Made by a program: the position numbers and the translations under genes. A stretch of 64,000 nt of DNA from contig OU452210.1 of assembly GCA_911728435.2 (NCBI GenBank), positions 3,534,001 through 3,598,000 on the forward strand, read 5' to 3'. The DNA comes from Apoderus coryli (taxonomy: Eukaryota; Arthropoda; Insecta; Coleoptera; Attelabidae). Positions 1 through 13,029 of the stretch are shown here, piece after piece. The notes under the pieces are model-generated. The model made no database searches and was not told the origin of the DNA. It worked only from the letters and a program-made list of their open reading frames with translations. The number at the start of each line of letters is the position of its first letter. Positions within the stretch are counted from its first letter, which is position 1.

Positions 1-700
1 TAAAAAGTTCCATAGAGGCTTTTTAATAAGTATAGTATATTAATGGGCAATATTACAGCTTTGACCCGTTACAAGATTAAAGGTGTCTAGTGTTTGTATC
101 TTATATTTTCCAAAAATCCGGAATTCTTCACAATATTGTCATAGACTATACAAAATTGATTTTTATATTTACCAAAAGACCACAAACGTTATTTCAAGAT
201 TTTTAACAAACTCTGGATATTCATACTCAAGCAAACAAAATAATAGATAAATTTGTTACTGATATGTATAATGTTTTTCGTTTCGCTTTCTTTTTTGTAA
301 ATTGATGCAGGTGTTTTATTTTAGTTTACTGTTTTAATTTATGTTCTGTTAAGATAATAGGCTATGCTTCAACTTCGCCTTTTGTGATAATGTAATTGTA
401 AAAATTATATTCACAATAGTCACTTATTATTATTATTTTATTTTCCACTTTGTGATTCCAAGACGATGCAGAGATAATATAACAAGAGATAGCCGATTCA
501 ATTTAAATTTTTGTAAAGCATGCAGGTGCGCCGCAATGGCCAACGGGAACGAATTACAAAAATTTAAACTGTTTATTTTTATACACATAATAATACAAAA
601 GTATTAGGTACACTAATAGTTTGGACACAATTCAACGTAGATTTGAAGTACCTACTTATGGTTTAAGTGCGATGAGGTCTATATATATATATATATTAGA

Positions 701-1099
701 TTCCTTGATGATGTTCTTTTGAACAGTTTTAATCTGAAGCCTCTTGAAAGACGTCGCGAGTATGCACCCTTTCTGTTTCTGTCCAAAATCATACACGGAA
801 CAATTGACTTTTTTTTGCGCACCAATTTGTTGCATTTCTTGCCGCTGCCTATGAGATGTGGTCTGTTTGTGACGCAATGTCAATATTGATATATTTTTTA
901 CTAATACATCTCAAATTAAGCAAACGTTTGATGTTCAATGTTATAAGTTTTATCGTTGTACCTAATTCTATGTTTAAGTAAGGTATATCATATTTGTGTA
1001 CTATTTATTTATATTATAAATTATTATGTATGTGGTTTTACTGGACCTGCGTTATAATTTGATTTCTGTCTGGACAGATCTGTATTCTTAAATAAATAA
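701..1099 (+). mobile_element. 3' end of a decayed non-LTR retrotransposon
   Basis: The plus-strand frame 701-889 reads a peptide ending in a stop, with the segment NSFNLKPLERRREYAPFLF followed by LSKIIHGTIDFF. This resembles the C-terminal end of jockey-like reverse transcriptase ORFs, where a 'LxxRRxxxxLxFLYKLxxGxID' pattern is typical. An AT-rich 3' region follows, ending near the AATAAATAAA run at 1090-1099. No reverse transcriptase core is present upstream, so this is a 5'-truncated copy. The (TA)n run at 681-695 sits just before the coding remnant. Family assignment is by pattern only. Confidence 0.5.
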
Positions 1100-2106
1100 A
1101 AAGTACTGTTCAGTTTATTGTAGGATATCTCATAAGCCCATACTAAACAATACATTTATATTATTATGAGTATAAATATATAGGAGTTTTATAAAAACAT
1201 ATTAAATACAAATATTACACTAAAAAGTCACATTAATTATTTAACATGAAATAAATAACTTTCCTTTAATAAATAATAAAATATACATACAAGTTTGAAA
1301 TAGGATCAAGTATTTTTAGTTGGAAACAGTTAAAAAATATACAAAAAGGAAAAAGTATGTAAAAAATTATCACAATTTATTTGTACACCGCCAGAGATAA
1401 TGCATTCGAAAACCCCTACGAAATTCAAAATAAACAATAAACTCTAAAACTAAGTTAACAAAAAGAAGTACATTTTTTAAAAAATTACTAAAATAACACA
1501 TTAAATAATTTAATATCCATACAATATTTTGTAATATTAAAACAAATTGTTAATGCAAAAATCAAAATAAACAATTAATTCAAAACTTGGTTTAACAAAA
1601 AGAACCTATAAAAGCATAATTTTGTCTAATTTTTCTACATGCTTGATATACACTTTCGTAAAAAAGTATGTGCCGACTTCATCTGTATGTTTAATAAAGC
1701 CAATTACAGATTAAGAAGTGAAAAATACTTATAATGCTAAGTATAACATATTTTCATTTAATTTCGCTCAATCGCGCGTTCATTTTATGAAACCCAATTC
1801 ATCGATCCATTGATAAGCTAATACAAGTGAATTTTCGCATGTCAGTTCATGCTCTTGTCACCTATACCACTTGCAAGCTTCATTATGTTATCGACTATCT
1901 CTTTCATTATATTATCTTTGATACGATGTAAAATTAATGAAATCTACAAAATTCATGCACCAAAGTCCCTATTAGAGGTATTAATAACTTAATAATAATA
2001 AGAATAACATAATTATTCATTCAGATGACAACTTCTATGAATAGCCATCTTCCCACCCATCTCTCTCATTGAAGAATATTTTGTTTTTCATGTTGCATGT
2101 ACGTAC
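1100..2106. other. AT-rich intronic sequence with no recognised content
   Basis: This lies downstream of the last SZT2 exon I can place (ending 2107) and is probably part of that gene's next intron. I looked for the next conserved SZT2 block on the minus strand and did not find it; it must lie left of the window. Only short poly-A/T runs are visible. Confidence 0.5.
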
Positions 2107-5100
2107 CTCTTGACGAAATTCTCCAGAAATGTTATTCGAAAACGCAATAGTTAGAACCGCACATGGAAATTTAGAAGAAATTCGAATCAAGGAGAATCCT
2201 AAAGGCGGTTGTTTGTCTAATTCCTTATATAACAACTTTAAATATGTATGATTATCTATTAAGACGAAGGAAGCCCATTCTGATAACATTCCATATAGAG
2301 CAGCAGCTGCTTGCCGGCATAGCACAACCTAAAATTAATGCAACGATATTAATATATTTTTACTGGCATGTGTTTGTTATTGTCTAAAATTGTCGATATA
2401 ATAAAAAATAATTCTCGTTAAATATTTGTGATTTTTAAAAACAAATGAACCTTTTAAATTTTCTAATGCACAAAAATTATGAACTAATATTTTTTCAATC
2501 TCAAAATTTCTGATAATTGGACGTAGTTATGCATAACTCGACCAAGCGCCAAATTCGATTTTTTTGTTTTATTGTGCCATCTAACTGCAAAAGACATTAT
2601 CTATCTAAGAAAATTCGTGGAACGTTAGAAATTTTAGGTCATATTTTAAGTTAAACTAAGCGCCAAACAGTTTAAGCAACTAGTTGCATTTTGCATAACG
2701 CGACCAAACACCATGAAATTTTGCATGAGTCAACCATACGCCACGATGATTGGCGCTTGGTCTAGATAAGCAAAATGTATGCAAATACAGTTTTTTCTCC
2801 ATCAAAATACACATCCTTGGAAGCGATATGCCGTTCGTTTGGAAACAATAGTTACAATTATTGTCAGGTTCGTTTATTCAATGACATATCTAAATACTTA
2901 CCACACACCAAGCGCAATTTTTTTTCGTAATTTCTAAAATATTTTTTTCTGCTAAAGTTTTACATAGATCAATTTGCAATAGTGCCTTGAATACCTTACA
3001 AAAATCGGATCTGTATCATAAGAAACCGTGTTTAAGAATACGCAAAAGTTAATCGCGATTTCCCAAAATTGTAAATTACGCTTGGTCGAATTATGCATAA
3101 CTACGTAAGTGATATTAATAATTAATATAAATTAGAATTTTTGCAGTGCAGTGTTTATACTTTCTATCACAGATTATTTGGAACATTGAATGTTGGCAAA
3201 GGACTCTGGTACTTACGTTTTATTATTATAAGCAATTCTTGTGGACACTAAAATGTTTTATCTAACTAGTGACTTTAGTAGCCAATGCATACAAAAATTA
3301 ATCTACTATATTCCGTTACACACATTTCGTGACGTTTTGTAATCATGGAAAATGTTTTGATCTTGATTCCCCTATTTAGACCTACATTTTAGCGAAATCG
3401 TGCATACCATTTAAAATTTCACATGCAAAAACCAATTTAAAAATTCAGAGAATCAAGGTGTTCTGCAAAAAACTCGCAATGGATTCTTTATTTAAGTACT
3501 TCATATACAAGATGGTTCATAAGACAAGAAAAATAACAATGAAGTATGAGGTATTTAGAAACATATCTGTCGATGGTTCTTAGCCATAGTTGACTTTTGC
3601 ACCTTTCCCAAGGAAACGCTTTTTAGAATTGGAGGGACGTTTAAAGTGAGTGGGACAATAGGTTTTTATTTATATTGCGTCCACTGTACCAATGTTAATG
3701 GAGTCGATTATTTTACTCAGTGATCGTTTTGAAATAAAAATAATCGGAGACAAGGATGTTCTTCAATTTATAAACAAACAATTACAAAAACCAGTGTAGT
3801 ACCTGATAACGTTGAGACGAATTTGCAATATGTAAATGTTTTGGCAATGGATTATCATGTTTTAGAATTAAAGACACTTTATGTGTATGAAACCATTTCC
3901 TCCAATTACTTGTTTCTAATTGAGCGACAGATTGCCATATATTTATAAATTTGACGCACACATCTCTAAAATAACGAGTACGTATATTAAAGTTAAATAT
4001 TCACTTACTTATGAATAGGTGCAATCAATACCTTGGTGTTAAACTTAATTTCGTGTTATCCGTAAATGTAATATTGTTTGGAATAAAAACTGGTATACCA
4101 TTTTTAACACTTTCAGGTAATATATACCAGTCTTTTGAATATTGAAATGCACTTAGTTGTTGTGCTAACTGTAAGTCTCCAGATGATAGCTGTGACAATC
4201 GCATCCAAAACCGTTCAATAATTGATTGTCTGAACACAGATTTACTATCTTTTTTTACTAAACATGTCATATCGTGTAGAAATTCATATGGAGCTACAAA
4301 ATCATACAAATCTCTGTTGCGGAAATTTTACAATGAATAAATATTTATGTAGAATTTACAGGGTGCCCGGGAAAATGTGGGAAATCTCTCTGATTCAGAT
4401 AGAGCATAAAAAAATAAGATGACAAGTAACTATAAATGTTTTTCCTCTAGATATTAGCCACTAAAGGATACCGCTGGAAATCAGTTGTTCTTGAATAAAT
4501 TCTAAAGTACTTCGTATAACAAAAAGTTAATATGAGGAAGGGACACTAGTGGATTTGTTAAAATAGTGTTTTTGAAACTAATTGGACTAAGTCTACACCA
4601 TAATGCTTAAATTTTTAACACGCTCTATGATAAAAACTTTAAAAAATAAATCTGAATAGCCTAAATCCTAAACTACAAAAGGTATTGTTTCTTGTCGATA
4701 AAATGAACCGTTTTCGAGAACACAAAAAAAAACCAAAATGCCGCTTATTAAAAAAAAACATTATTTTTTTAGATTTTTTATTAAATGAAAATTAAACACA
4801 ACATAGAAATTGTTCAAAAAACTTGCAAATTTGAAATGAGTGAATTCTAAAACTTGTGCTACCGAGGCACACAAAAAACACCAAAATGCGGCTTATTCAA
4901 AAAAATTGCTAGTATTTTTTTTAGACTTTTTTATTAAATGAAAATTAAACACATTAATTACATAATAGTTGTTCAAAAAACTTGCAAATTTGAAATTAGT
5001 AAATTCTAAAACTTGGGAGTTTCTATTTTTTCTGGTTCTGAATCCACTAGTTTGCAACAATTGAACCTAAGGACGTTAATTCGAAACAAAACTTCATAAG

Positions 5101-8100
5101 TTAGTTCAATACGGGCTCCTACATTCACGAGCACGGCGAATTTTAGACTGCTGTACCCGCCTCAATAACCTAGCATTATTTTTTTATCACATCACAATGA
5201 ATAAAATAATAACCTAGCCATTAGTCAGTCCGACGGCGACGCATGAGAATTTTACTTGTTAAAAATTGCCAAATTTGTCTGTAATATTAAAATTGCGAAT
5301 CTTGGCGCCGAAACGTTATGTATATATATACACGTTTGACGATGGAAATAAATCAATAGTTTCAAGTTTGGACAACAATTTGTTCTGTTATTTTAATGAA
5401 CCGACAACCCCACGAAAGAAGTGGGTACTTAATTAAATATTAATATTTTTCATGAACCTTTCTATATAGAATGTATTAGTATTACTGTACTAACTAGAGG
5501 CCATTATCGCAAACCTACTATTCTACTGCGTAGTTTCATTAAAATATCGCACTAAATCGGGAATTACCCTACAACTAGCACCAGTGTGTACAAGGGTTTT
5601 AGTACTAACAAATTTAACATACTACAGACCTGAAAACTTTGAATAAACTTACCTGAAATAAAAACTTCAAAATGGGTAGAATTCTTTGCAACTGCCCATC
5701 GTGAGCAAATTTTGTAATGTAGATAAATAGCTGATTTCCATTGTAATCCAAGCTTAATTTCTAAATTACCATTCATATAAAATACACTCTAAAATTCAAA
5801 TAAATATACAATACAAAATACACGATGCAAATTTGTAATCCAAATATTTAATTAACAATTGATATCTACTTTTTTTTTAAGTAATTGGGATATTTATTGG
5901 ATAGTGGAAAAAATGTTAAAATAAACATGTTATTTGATTTGATATTTGATCAAAAACAGCCACAGCATTTATAACAATATTCCTCTTGGTTTCAGAAAAT
6001 TAAAGCCGAACATTTAGAAGACAATTTAAGCTATATTTCATTATATATCATTCCTGCATTTTATCGATTTGGCTGATAGAAAGACAGGGATATTGTAACG
6101 TTTTTCGTGGTTCGTAGTGTGAAATAATAACGCGCATTAATTAAAGCTAATTTATTTACAATTAATAACTAAACACTTAAACAAACTAATAACATTAACG
6201 TACTAATATGACCTATTTATTTGTACTATTTATTTCACTATTAATTATATGTCACAACACTGTTCTCAACTATTGACTGTTCACTTCATAACTGTCTTCT
6301 GCCCCTGTTACGTGGACTATATATATGGTTGGCCTTCTTTCTCGAAGTCTTCCTGTAAGTCGATTGTTCTACAACATTCGGGCGCACGTACGTCCATTCT
6401 AGATCCATACGGTAAGCGAGGCACATCCTACCAAATTAACACAGCGCTGCCCTGGACGAGATATAGCCTACTAAATTTGTACAGGGTCACCTCCCATTTG
6501 GTTGATTCGTAGCTTCGAGAATAAATCACCTGATTACTATAGCACAGCCAACGCGGTGTTGCCGGATGTATTTATTTATCTCTAAGCGTTGGGGACATTT
6601 TTATATTCGTCACATTATCATAGTTTTGTGTAGAATAATTAATTTTTCTTCCTCAGCTACGTTCCTCCTCGACAAGTGAGAGGCACTCGTGAGCCATTCT
6701 GCCGGAGGAATTACGTATGTCATGGCTTTATTTCACGTGTTTTGAGATCGGCTAATCGTTGCTTGAATGTAGATCCGCATCTTTCATTTTTTTTCATTTG
6801 TTAATGGTTTGTGAAGATCTCGGGGTGTCTGTCAGCATATTTCCTCTGTAGGTTATTGATATTATTTTATTGTGACTATCCTTCATATTATCTTTAATAT
6901 TTTGTCTGGTCTGGTTATATCCATGTGTAATATATTTAGTACTTTATTTTGTGTTGTAGCATTATGTGTTTAATGTAATACTAAAGTAAATAAATAAATA
7001 CATAAATCAGTCCTATCCATTTTCTACTTATATATTGTTTAATAGTTCTTAAATGATTATGACAGCACTCCCACAAACTTTTATCAATTGTATGATATTA
7101 AAAAGCCATTTTAACCAATATTTTTCTAAAGCTTGAAATGCTACAAGAAATATTTGTTACGTCCTATCTTATACTTTACCGACGATAAAGGAATACTTGT
7201 TAAGCAGACGTCTCGGCTAAAGCATCATTCGAATGCAAATATCTCTTATGAGCAAAGATGGGTGCACCTTCTTTTTATTACTTGTTTAGCATCGGAAGAC
7301 AGATGACTGTCAACACGAACCGTTAGTAAATTTGGGATATTTTATGACCAAAGGGACAATTAGGTTTAGCCAACGGTATATTCTAAACACCACTATACAC
7401 AGCACATGTAGCATTATTTATTCTAAAAGATTTATATAAAGACGTAGTAGCAAATAATACGTTCCATCAATGGTAAGTTCCAAACTTTTATTATTTTTTA
7501 AAGGTAAAATACAAACGATGCTGCGGGAAACGTTCCTCTTCCCGGTATGAAAAGATTAAATTAAATCGCTGAATTCTAACAACTTTGTTATAGCACTATT
7601 TTATATTACACAAAGTATACACTGCTTAAATTTCATTGACTGTGTGGATTATTTTATGAAATTCAGCCTTAACAAATTTATAAACATTAATTCGTCCTAC
7701 TTACATCTACGGTAAATCCTTCCCGCATTCGTCTGGCTAACAAAAGTAAAATGGAAGCGTTTGTGTTATCATCAGTTTGCCTTTTTGACAATAAGGTAGG
7801 CAACTTATGAGTGTAAAATGAATCATTTCTGAAATCAAAATGTACATTGTGACTAATAACTATTAAATGACCTCTTATCCTGTATTTGAGAGCCTCATAA
7901 AACTGCTTTGGTTTGAAGGTAAAACATAATTAAGTTATCCAGTGTTCTTGGTGTTCTACCTAGTAAAGGTGACACTAAACAGGATAATTCTTTAAAACAC
8001 TTCCTGCTGCTGCACAGCTTATGATTAAACTGTTTAATAAAAACTATTTCTACAGGATTTCTTTGGTTCTCAAATTAAATGTAACTTCTTTCTCAATGTC

Positions 8101-11100
8101 CAAACAAAACTTCTTACGGCAACCTTGGCCTGAAAGAATATCTATTAACTATTTCCCTGAACTTAGTTAATTTTATTCTTGGAACTGACATAAATATTGA
8201 GTTTAGTAGGCATTTTTTTTTTTTGAAAAATTTATTTATTTATTTAAGAGTAAAAGGACGATTTTAAGAAATATTTTAAAACGGTTACGTACGATGACGT
8301 CCATGTGTTATTATCCAAAACTCTTGGTACGATACTATTGACTTTGCTGTTAGTCCGAAATGACCATAACAGAAATAATTCTTGATATATATTTAATGAC
8401 GTGCATGGATCATTTTCCTAAAATAAAATTAACAATAAGATATCATGGATATAACATAGAAATGAAATAAATATACTTACTACAAATTGGCTATTCTCTA
8501 AACATATTCCCAAAGTTGATTGTGATATATAATGTAGTAGGTCCGTATAAGATACGAAGCCAGAACTAGAATGTGGATGGAAACTTGAACCAACTTTAAT
8601 AAATGACACAGCAATTGCATCATAATGTAATTGAAATAACAGTGTTTCCATTATATTTGAATCAGGCATTGCTACTATCCCGTCTGTTAAAACTAGAATA
8701 TCTTAAAAAATAAAAATATACTATAAAATTTTATAGATGCATTTTGAGGATATTTTGTTTGAAAAGGTTTTTCAGCAATTAATAGACTAAAATCTTTGGT
8801 AAATAGTTCAGCTAATTCAAGCTATGAAACTATGAGATATTGACAGAATTCTAAATAGTGGCGAAATACCCAAATAATGAGCTTTAAATTTTACGCGATA
8901 TTTTTATTTGTTATTATTATGGAAGTTAGAAATTTTCTATAAGCTAAACAAACTTTTGTGGTACAATTCGAGGTTTGTATGAACTTCTTGTATAAAATTT
9001 GTTTGGTCAAAATGCTAATGCAATATACTTTCTACAAATCACCCTATATAAAACAACATTTATCTTCTATATGAAGTTTTTGATACGATATGATTAATAA
9101 TATAATTTTTTCTTTGTGAAAAAATACTGAATGATTCAGTGATTTATATTCAAGAATATCAAATGTCATACAAGAAAATATATTAATTTACACAACTTAC
9201 GACATAAGCTGTTTTCCGGAAGTAGATAACTGGCAAGCATCGAATATCGCAACATATTAACAAAATTTGCATCGGGAGTGACTACAGGTATTTTTGAAAT
9301 TGATTTCCGAGGCTCCGGTAATTCAAATATGTCACTATTTGTCGCATCAAATGATGGCTAAAATATAACAGAACCATATTACTGAATGTCTATTTCATTC
9401 CTAATTTAAATTACTCACCCGTTGAAATTCAAAATGATCAAGAGCCAACATAGAAACATCAGCTATTTTACCTTGAAGAAGCTCAAAATACGACTCAACA
9501 GAACTAATAATTTCATTTAAATTACTTGATGTTAATTGTACTCCTTTTACTATAACCTGTTGAGCTGGACTTATAAAAAATGGGGTATTAATCATTATCG
9601 TTACATAAATACATGGCTCAAATATAAACGAATTACCAACTATCGTAAACTGAAATTAAAAACAAAAACATGAGTACAGTTTATATTTATAAAGTTTGAG
9701 TTGTGTTTACCTACTCAAACTTCTTACATTAGTGCGGGAACAGACTAGCATTAAATTAATTATTGTGGAACAGTTTATCAAATTTTCGTGAACTTGAAAG
9801 TACATTTTTCCTTGAAATCGACTTTGCTTGACATGTATCAAATTTCTGTATAATGTATTTACTATTGGTAATTGTAGATAGGTTATGTCATGACTACCTA
9901 ATAAATTCTGATAGTAGTTTGAATCTGAACTTTATATAATAGAACAACCGTCTAGCTTAAAAGAAATGCCTGAAAAAAGGGTTAGGTGGAGATCATGGGG
10001 TTAAGTTTTTCGCTTCTGAAATTTGTTATTGCTGCCACCTCCAGTTTGACGTTTATAATTAATTCAAAAACAGCACGATATAGCGAAATATTTTTTTATA
10101 AATTAATGTTGTCCTAAAAAACGTTTTCTCACACTATCGCTAAACTTAACTAAAAGCTTAATGATACACTTAAATCAGCCATGACATAATTCCATCCGTC
10201 ATTTGTGCTTGGTAACTTCAATTACCCAGACTAGAATATTCTTATAGTGGCCAGGAACACTTAGCCAAAGCCATCACACTGTAAAGTGTTTGCGGACTTT
10301 GAATAGCTGAATAATTATTACTTATGTATATCTTTGAACATTGCTGACACTTTAAATTGCGATTTACTTAGTGAATGCTTAAATAAGAGCATTCGATCTC
10401 CTCAGTGAAGTTACTCCGGGGTGTGTTCTGTGACCACTTCTATTGACATCGTACATCATAATCTGTCCTCAATTATACTGGCCAAAATGGGGTCATTACT
10501 ATACGGACGATGCCAAGATCTATTACAATCCTATTACAGATATTAGCGATCTAGAGAGAGATCTTCAAACTATGGAAGAGAGAGACTCTCTGAATATCGA
10601 AAAGTTTGTGGTTGTGCCACATGCAATAAATGATCCTCATGAAAATCCTCATAGTAGAGACAGAAAAAAAGATTTCAGCATCGTCATCTCTGAGGACATA
10701 TTAACTACGAAAAGAAAATTATCAGGATCGTTAAAAGTTCTAATTAATTTTTTATTCAGTATTTAATACAAACTGACCATTTGCAAAATAGGTGGCCAAT
10801 ACTTCGTTCTGCGGTCTGGAATCCAGCTTTGGCATTACAAAGGGTCATGTGATACAGGAATTGCGTAAATAGGAAAGTAAACAATTACGGTCCTACTGGG
10901 GGGGATACTCCAGCCCTGAGACAATCAGACTCTAAGTGTGTCTGAATGGATTTTGAATACCTAAATTGATATGTTTCTTGTCTTTATTTAATTCAAATGG
11001 CAATGTTGTCATTTTTCTTTTAATCTAGATCTCATATTGTTTTAATTTTTTATTATTCCAAACGCGTATCGGGTCAAATCGAAATTTTTGTCAGAATTAC

Positions 11101-12963
11101 ATTCTTCCTGCCGAACATACCCGGGAGGATCTGGGATGGGGAGGAATGTACGAATGAAGCTTGGAAAAAAAATTTCTCGCGTATGCATTATGTCAGCCCG
11201 ATTAAGTAACATTTAATACATTGTCAGCGTCAATTTCGCGGTATCTCTCTACTTAATACACTCAATCGATTTTTGCTGTACAAATATTCGACAATATATA
11301 TTTAGATTTAGTATGTTCCCGCCTTTATACTTACTGGTTTAGACAGCGCTTGTATATTATTTTTAAAGGTGGATAGTATTTCATGAAATAGCACATCACC
11401 TTCCTGTATGTCGATGTTTGAATTTGAAGGGCTCATGTCCAAACAGTAGACAAATTTATAACTTTGTGCTATAAATATAAGTTCTGTACGATATGTTATT
11501 AGAAATCGATTACATTTGGAAATATTTTGTTCTCTAGGAATCGCCGAAATTATTTCTAAATGTTCACACGATCCATTCTGAAATAAAAAAAAATAATTTG
11601 AGAATTGCTTGTTACATAAAGCAACAAGACTTTAAGTTATGTTGGAAATTTATTTCACACTACCATGCTTCCACCAGACGGCCGTTTCGTCGATCCACGA
11701 CTCATCAGTGGTGATCGGCAGGCAGTGTGACCTAAATTTCCACATTTACAAAGAGCTTATACTAGCACGAGAATTGATCATCAATCAATTCTCGTGCTAG
11801 TATAAGCTCTTTGTAAATGTTGGAAATTTAGGTCACACTGCCTGCCGATCACCACTGATGAGTCGTGGATCGACGAAACGGCCGTCTGGTGGAAGCATGG
11901 TAGTGTGAAATAAATTTCCAACATAACTTAAAGTCTTGTTGCTTTATGTAACAAGCAATTCTCAAATAAAACCTCCCTGCTAGGGGATTCGGGCGCATCT
12001 AGTGTTGGCAATAGGATATAATGGAGTTGTTACTTCTTGTCCGGCCATCGTTAGTGAACTGTGTTTCACCCGGCATATTGCCTGTTCACGCTAGGTGTCG
12101 CCAAAAACATCTCTCTCTCAAAAAAAAATAACTTAAGACTAAAATTCGATCTGACCTTTTAGATTTTAATTATTAAAAACGTTGACATCAATATTGTTTT
12201 ATCAAATAAATGATAATCCGCCCAGATCTTAGCGGCTTCGGCGTAAGGGCAAATGGTCGACACTTTGAACAATTTAATTTAGTTTGTTAATAGTTTTGGT
12301 TAGCTAGTAAAGGTGTCTAATGTTAAATCCTCACTGATATATAATTTTTGTGTATGTTCACATTTTTAATAAGTTTTATTTATGGCTATGTTTCAAAGAA
12401 ATGAATAGGTACATTTTTTGAACCTATGGTGTTTATTTAGGAATGTAATAATGTAATAATTGTTCGTATGGTTGTCTGTGATGTTTCAATATAATTAGAA
12501 TTAAAAAAAAAAATTATGATAAGGTTTATAGGTTATTCCATTTAAAAAATACGAACTTTGGTCCAATCTCAGAAACGATGCCCCAAAAAATTCTTTTGGG
12601 TACGCCACTGAATTCCGTGTAAAAATATTTATTAAGAACAGTTTTCACATTTTTAGTATGTTACACGGTTTCCCAGATGTATAATAGAATTCCTGAGGAG
12701 TCTAAATTGTTACGCCGATATATGTTCAGTAAGCTTCTAAAAGTAAAACTATTGGAATTTGTGTGATTAACTTGATAGTTGATTTGTATGATATGTGTTG
12801 TGTTTCTATATATATATATATATGTATTTACATCAGGGTTATAGGTTGGAATTGTATTTTTTTTCACATTTGCTACTTAGCATAAATTTTGTAGAATAGT
12901 CAGGTTAAGCTAGTAGACCTAGTATCAACTTCGCCAATTGTATGATGCAAATAAAGCCCAATT

Positions 12964-13029
<66 letters not shown>

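Larger units (their letters stand above)
11596..11967. repeat. 372-bp near-perfect palindrome carrying two hammerhead ribozymes
   Basis: The left half (11596-11781) is almost exactly the reverse complement of the right half (11782-11967), with essentially no spacer; the centre is around GATCATCAATC. Each arm contains one full type I hammerhead motif, in opposite orientations. A related single-copy arm recurs at 33680-33822, showing this is a dispersed element. Head-to-head pairs are common for Penelope-like elements. A sequencing fold-back artefact is an alternative for so perfect a palindrome. Confidence 0.85.

Noticed and set aside
656..883. 75-codon minus-strand ORF
   Set aside because: The opposite strand reads a reverse transcriptase C-terminus, so this is its shadow.
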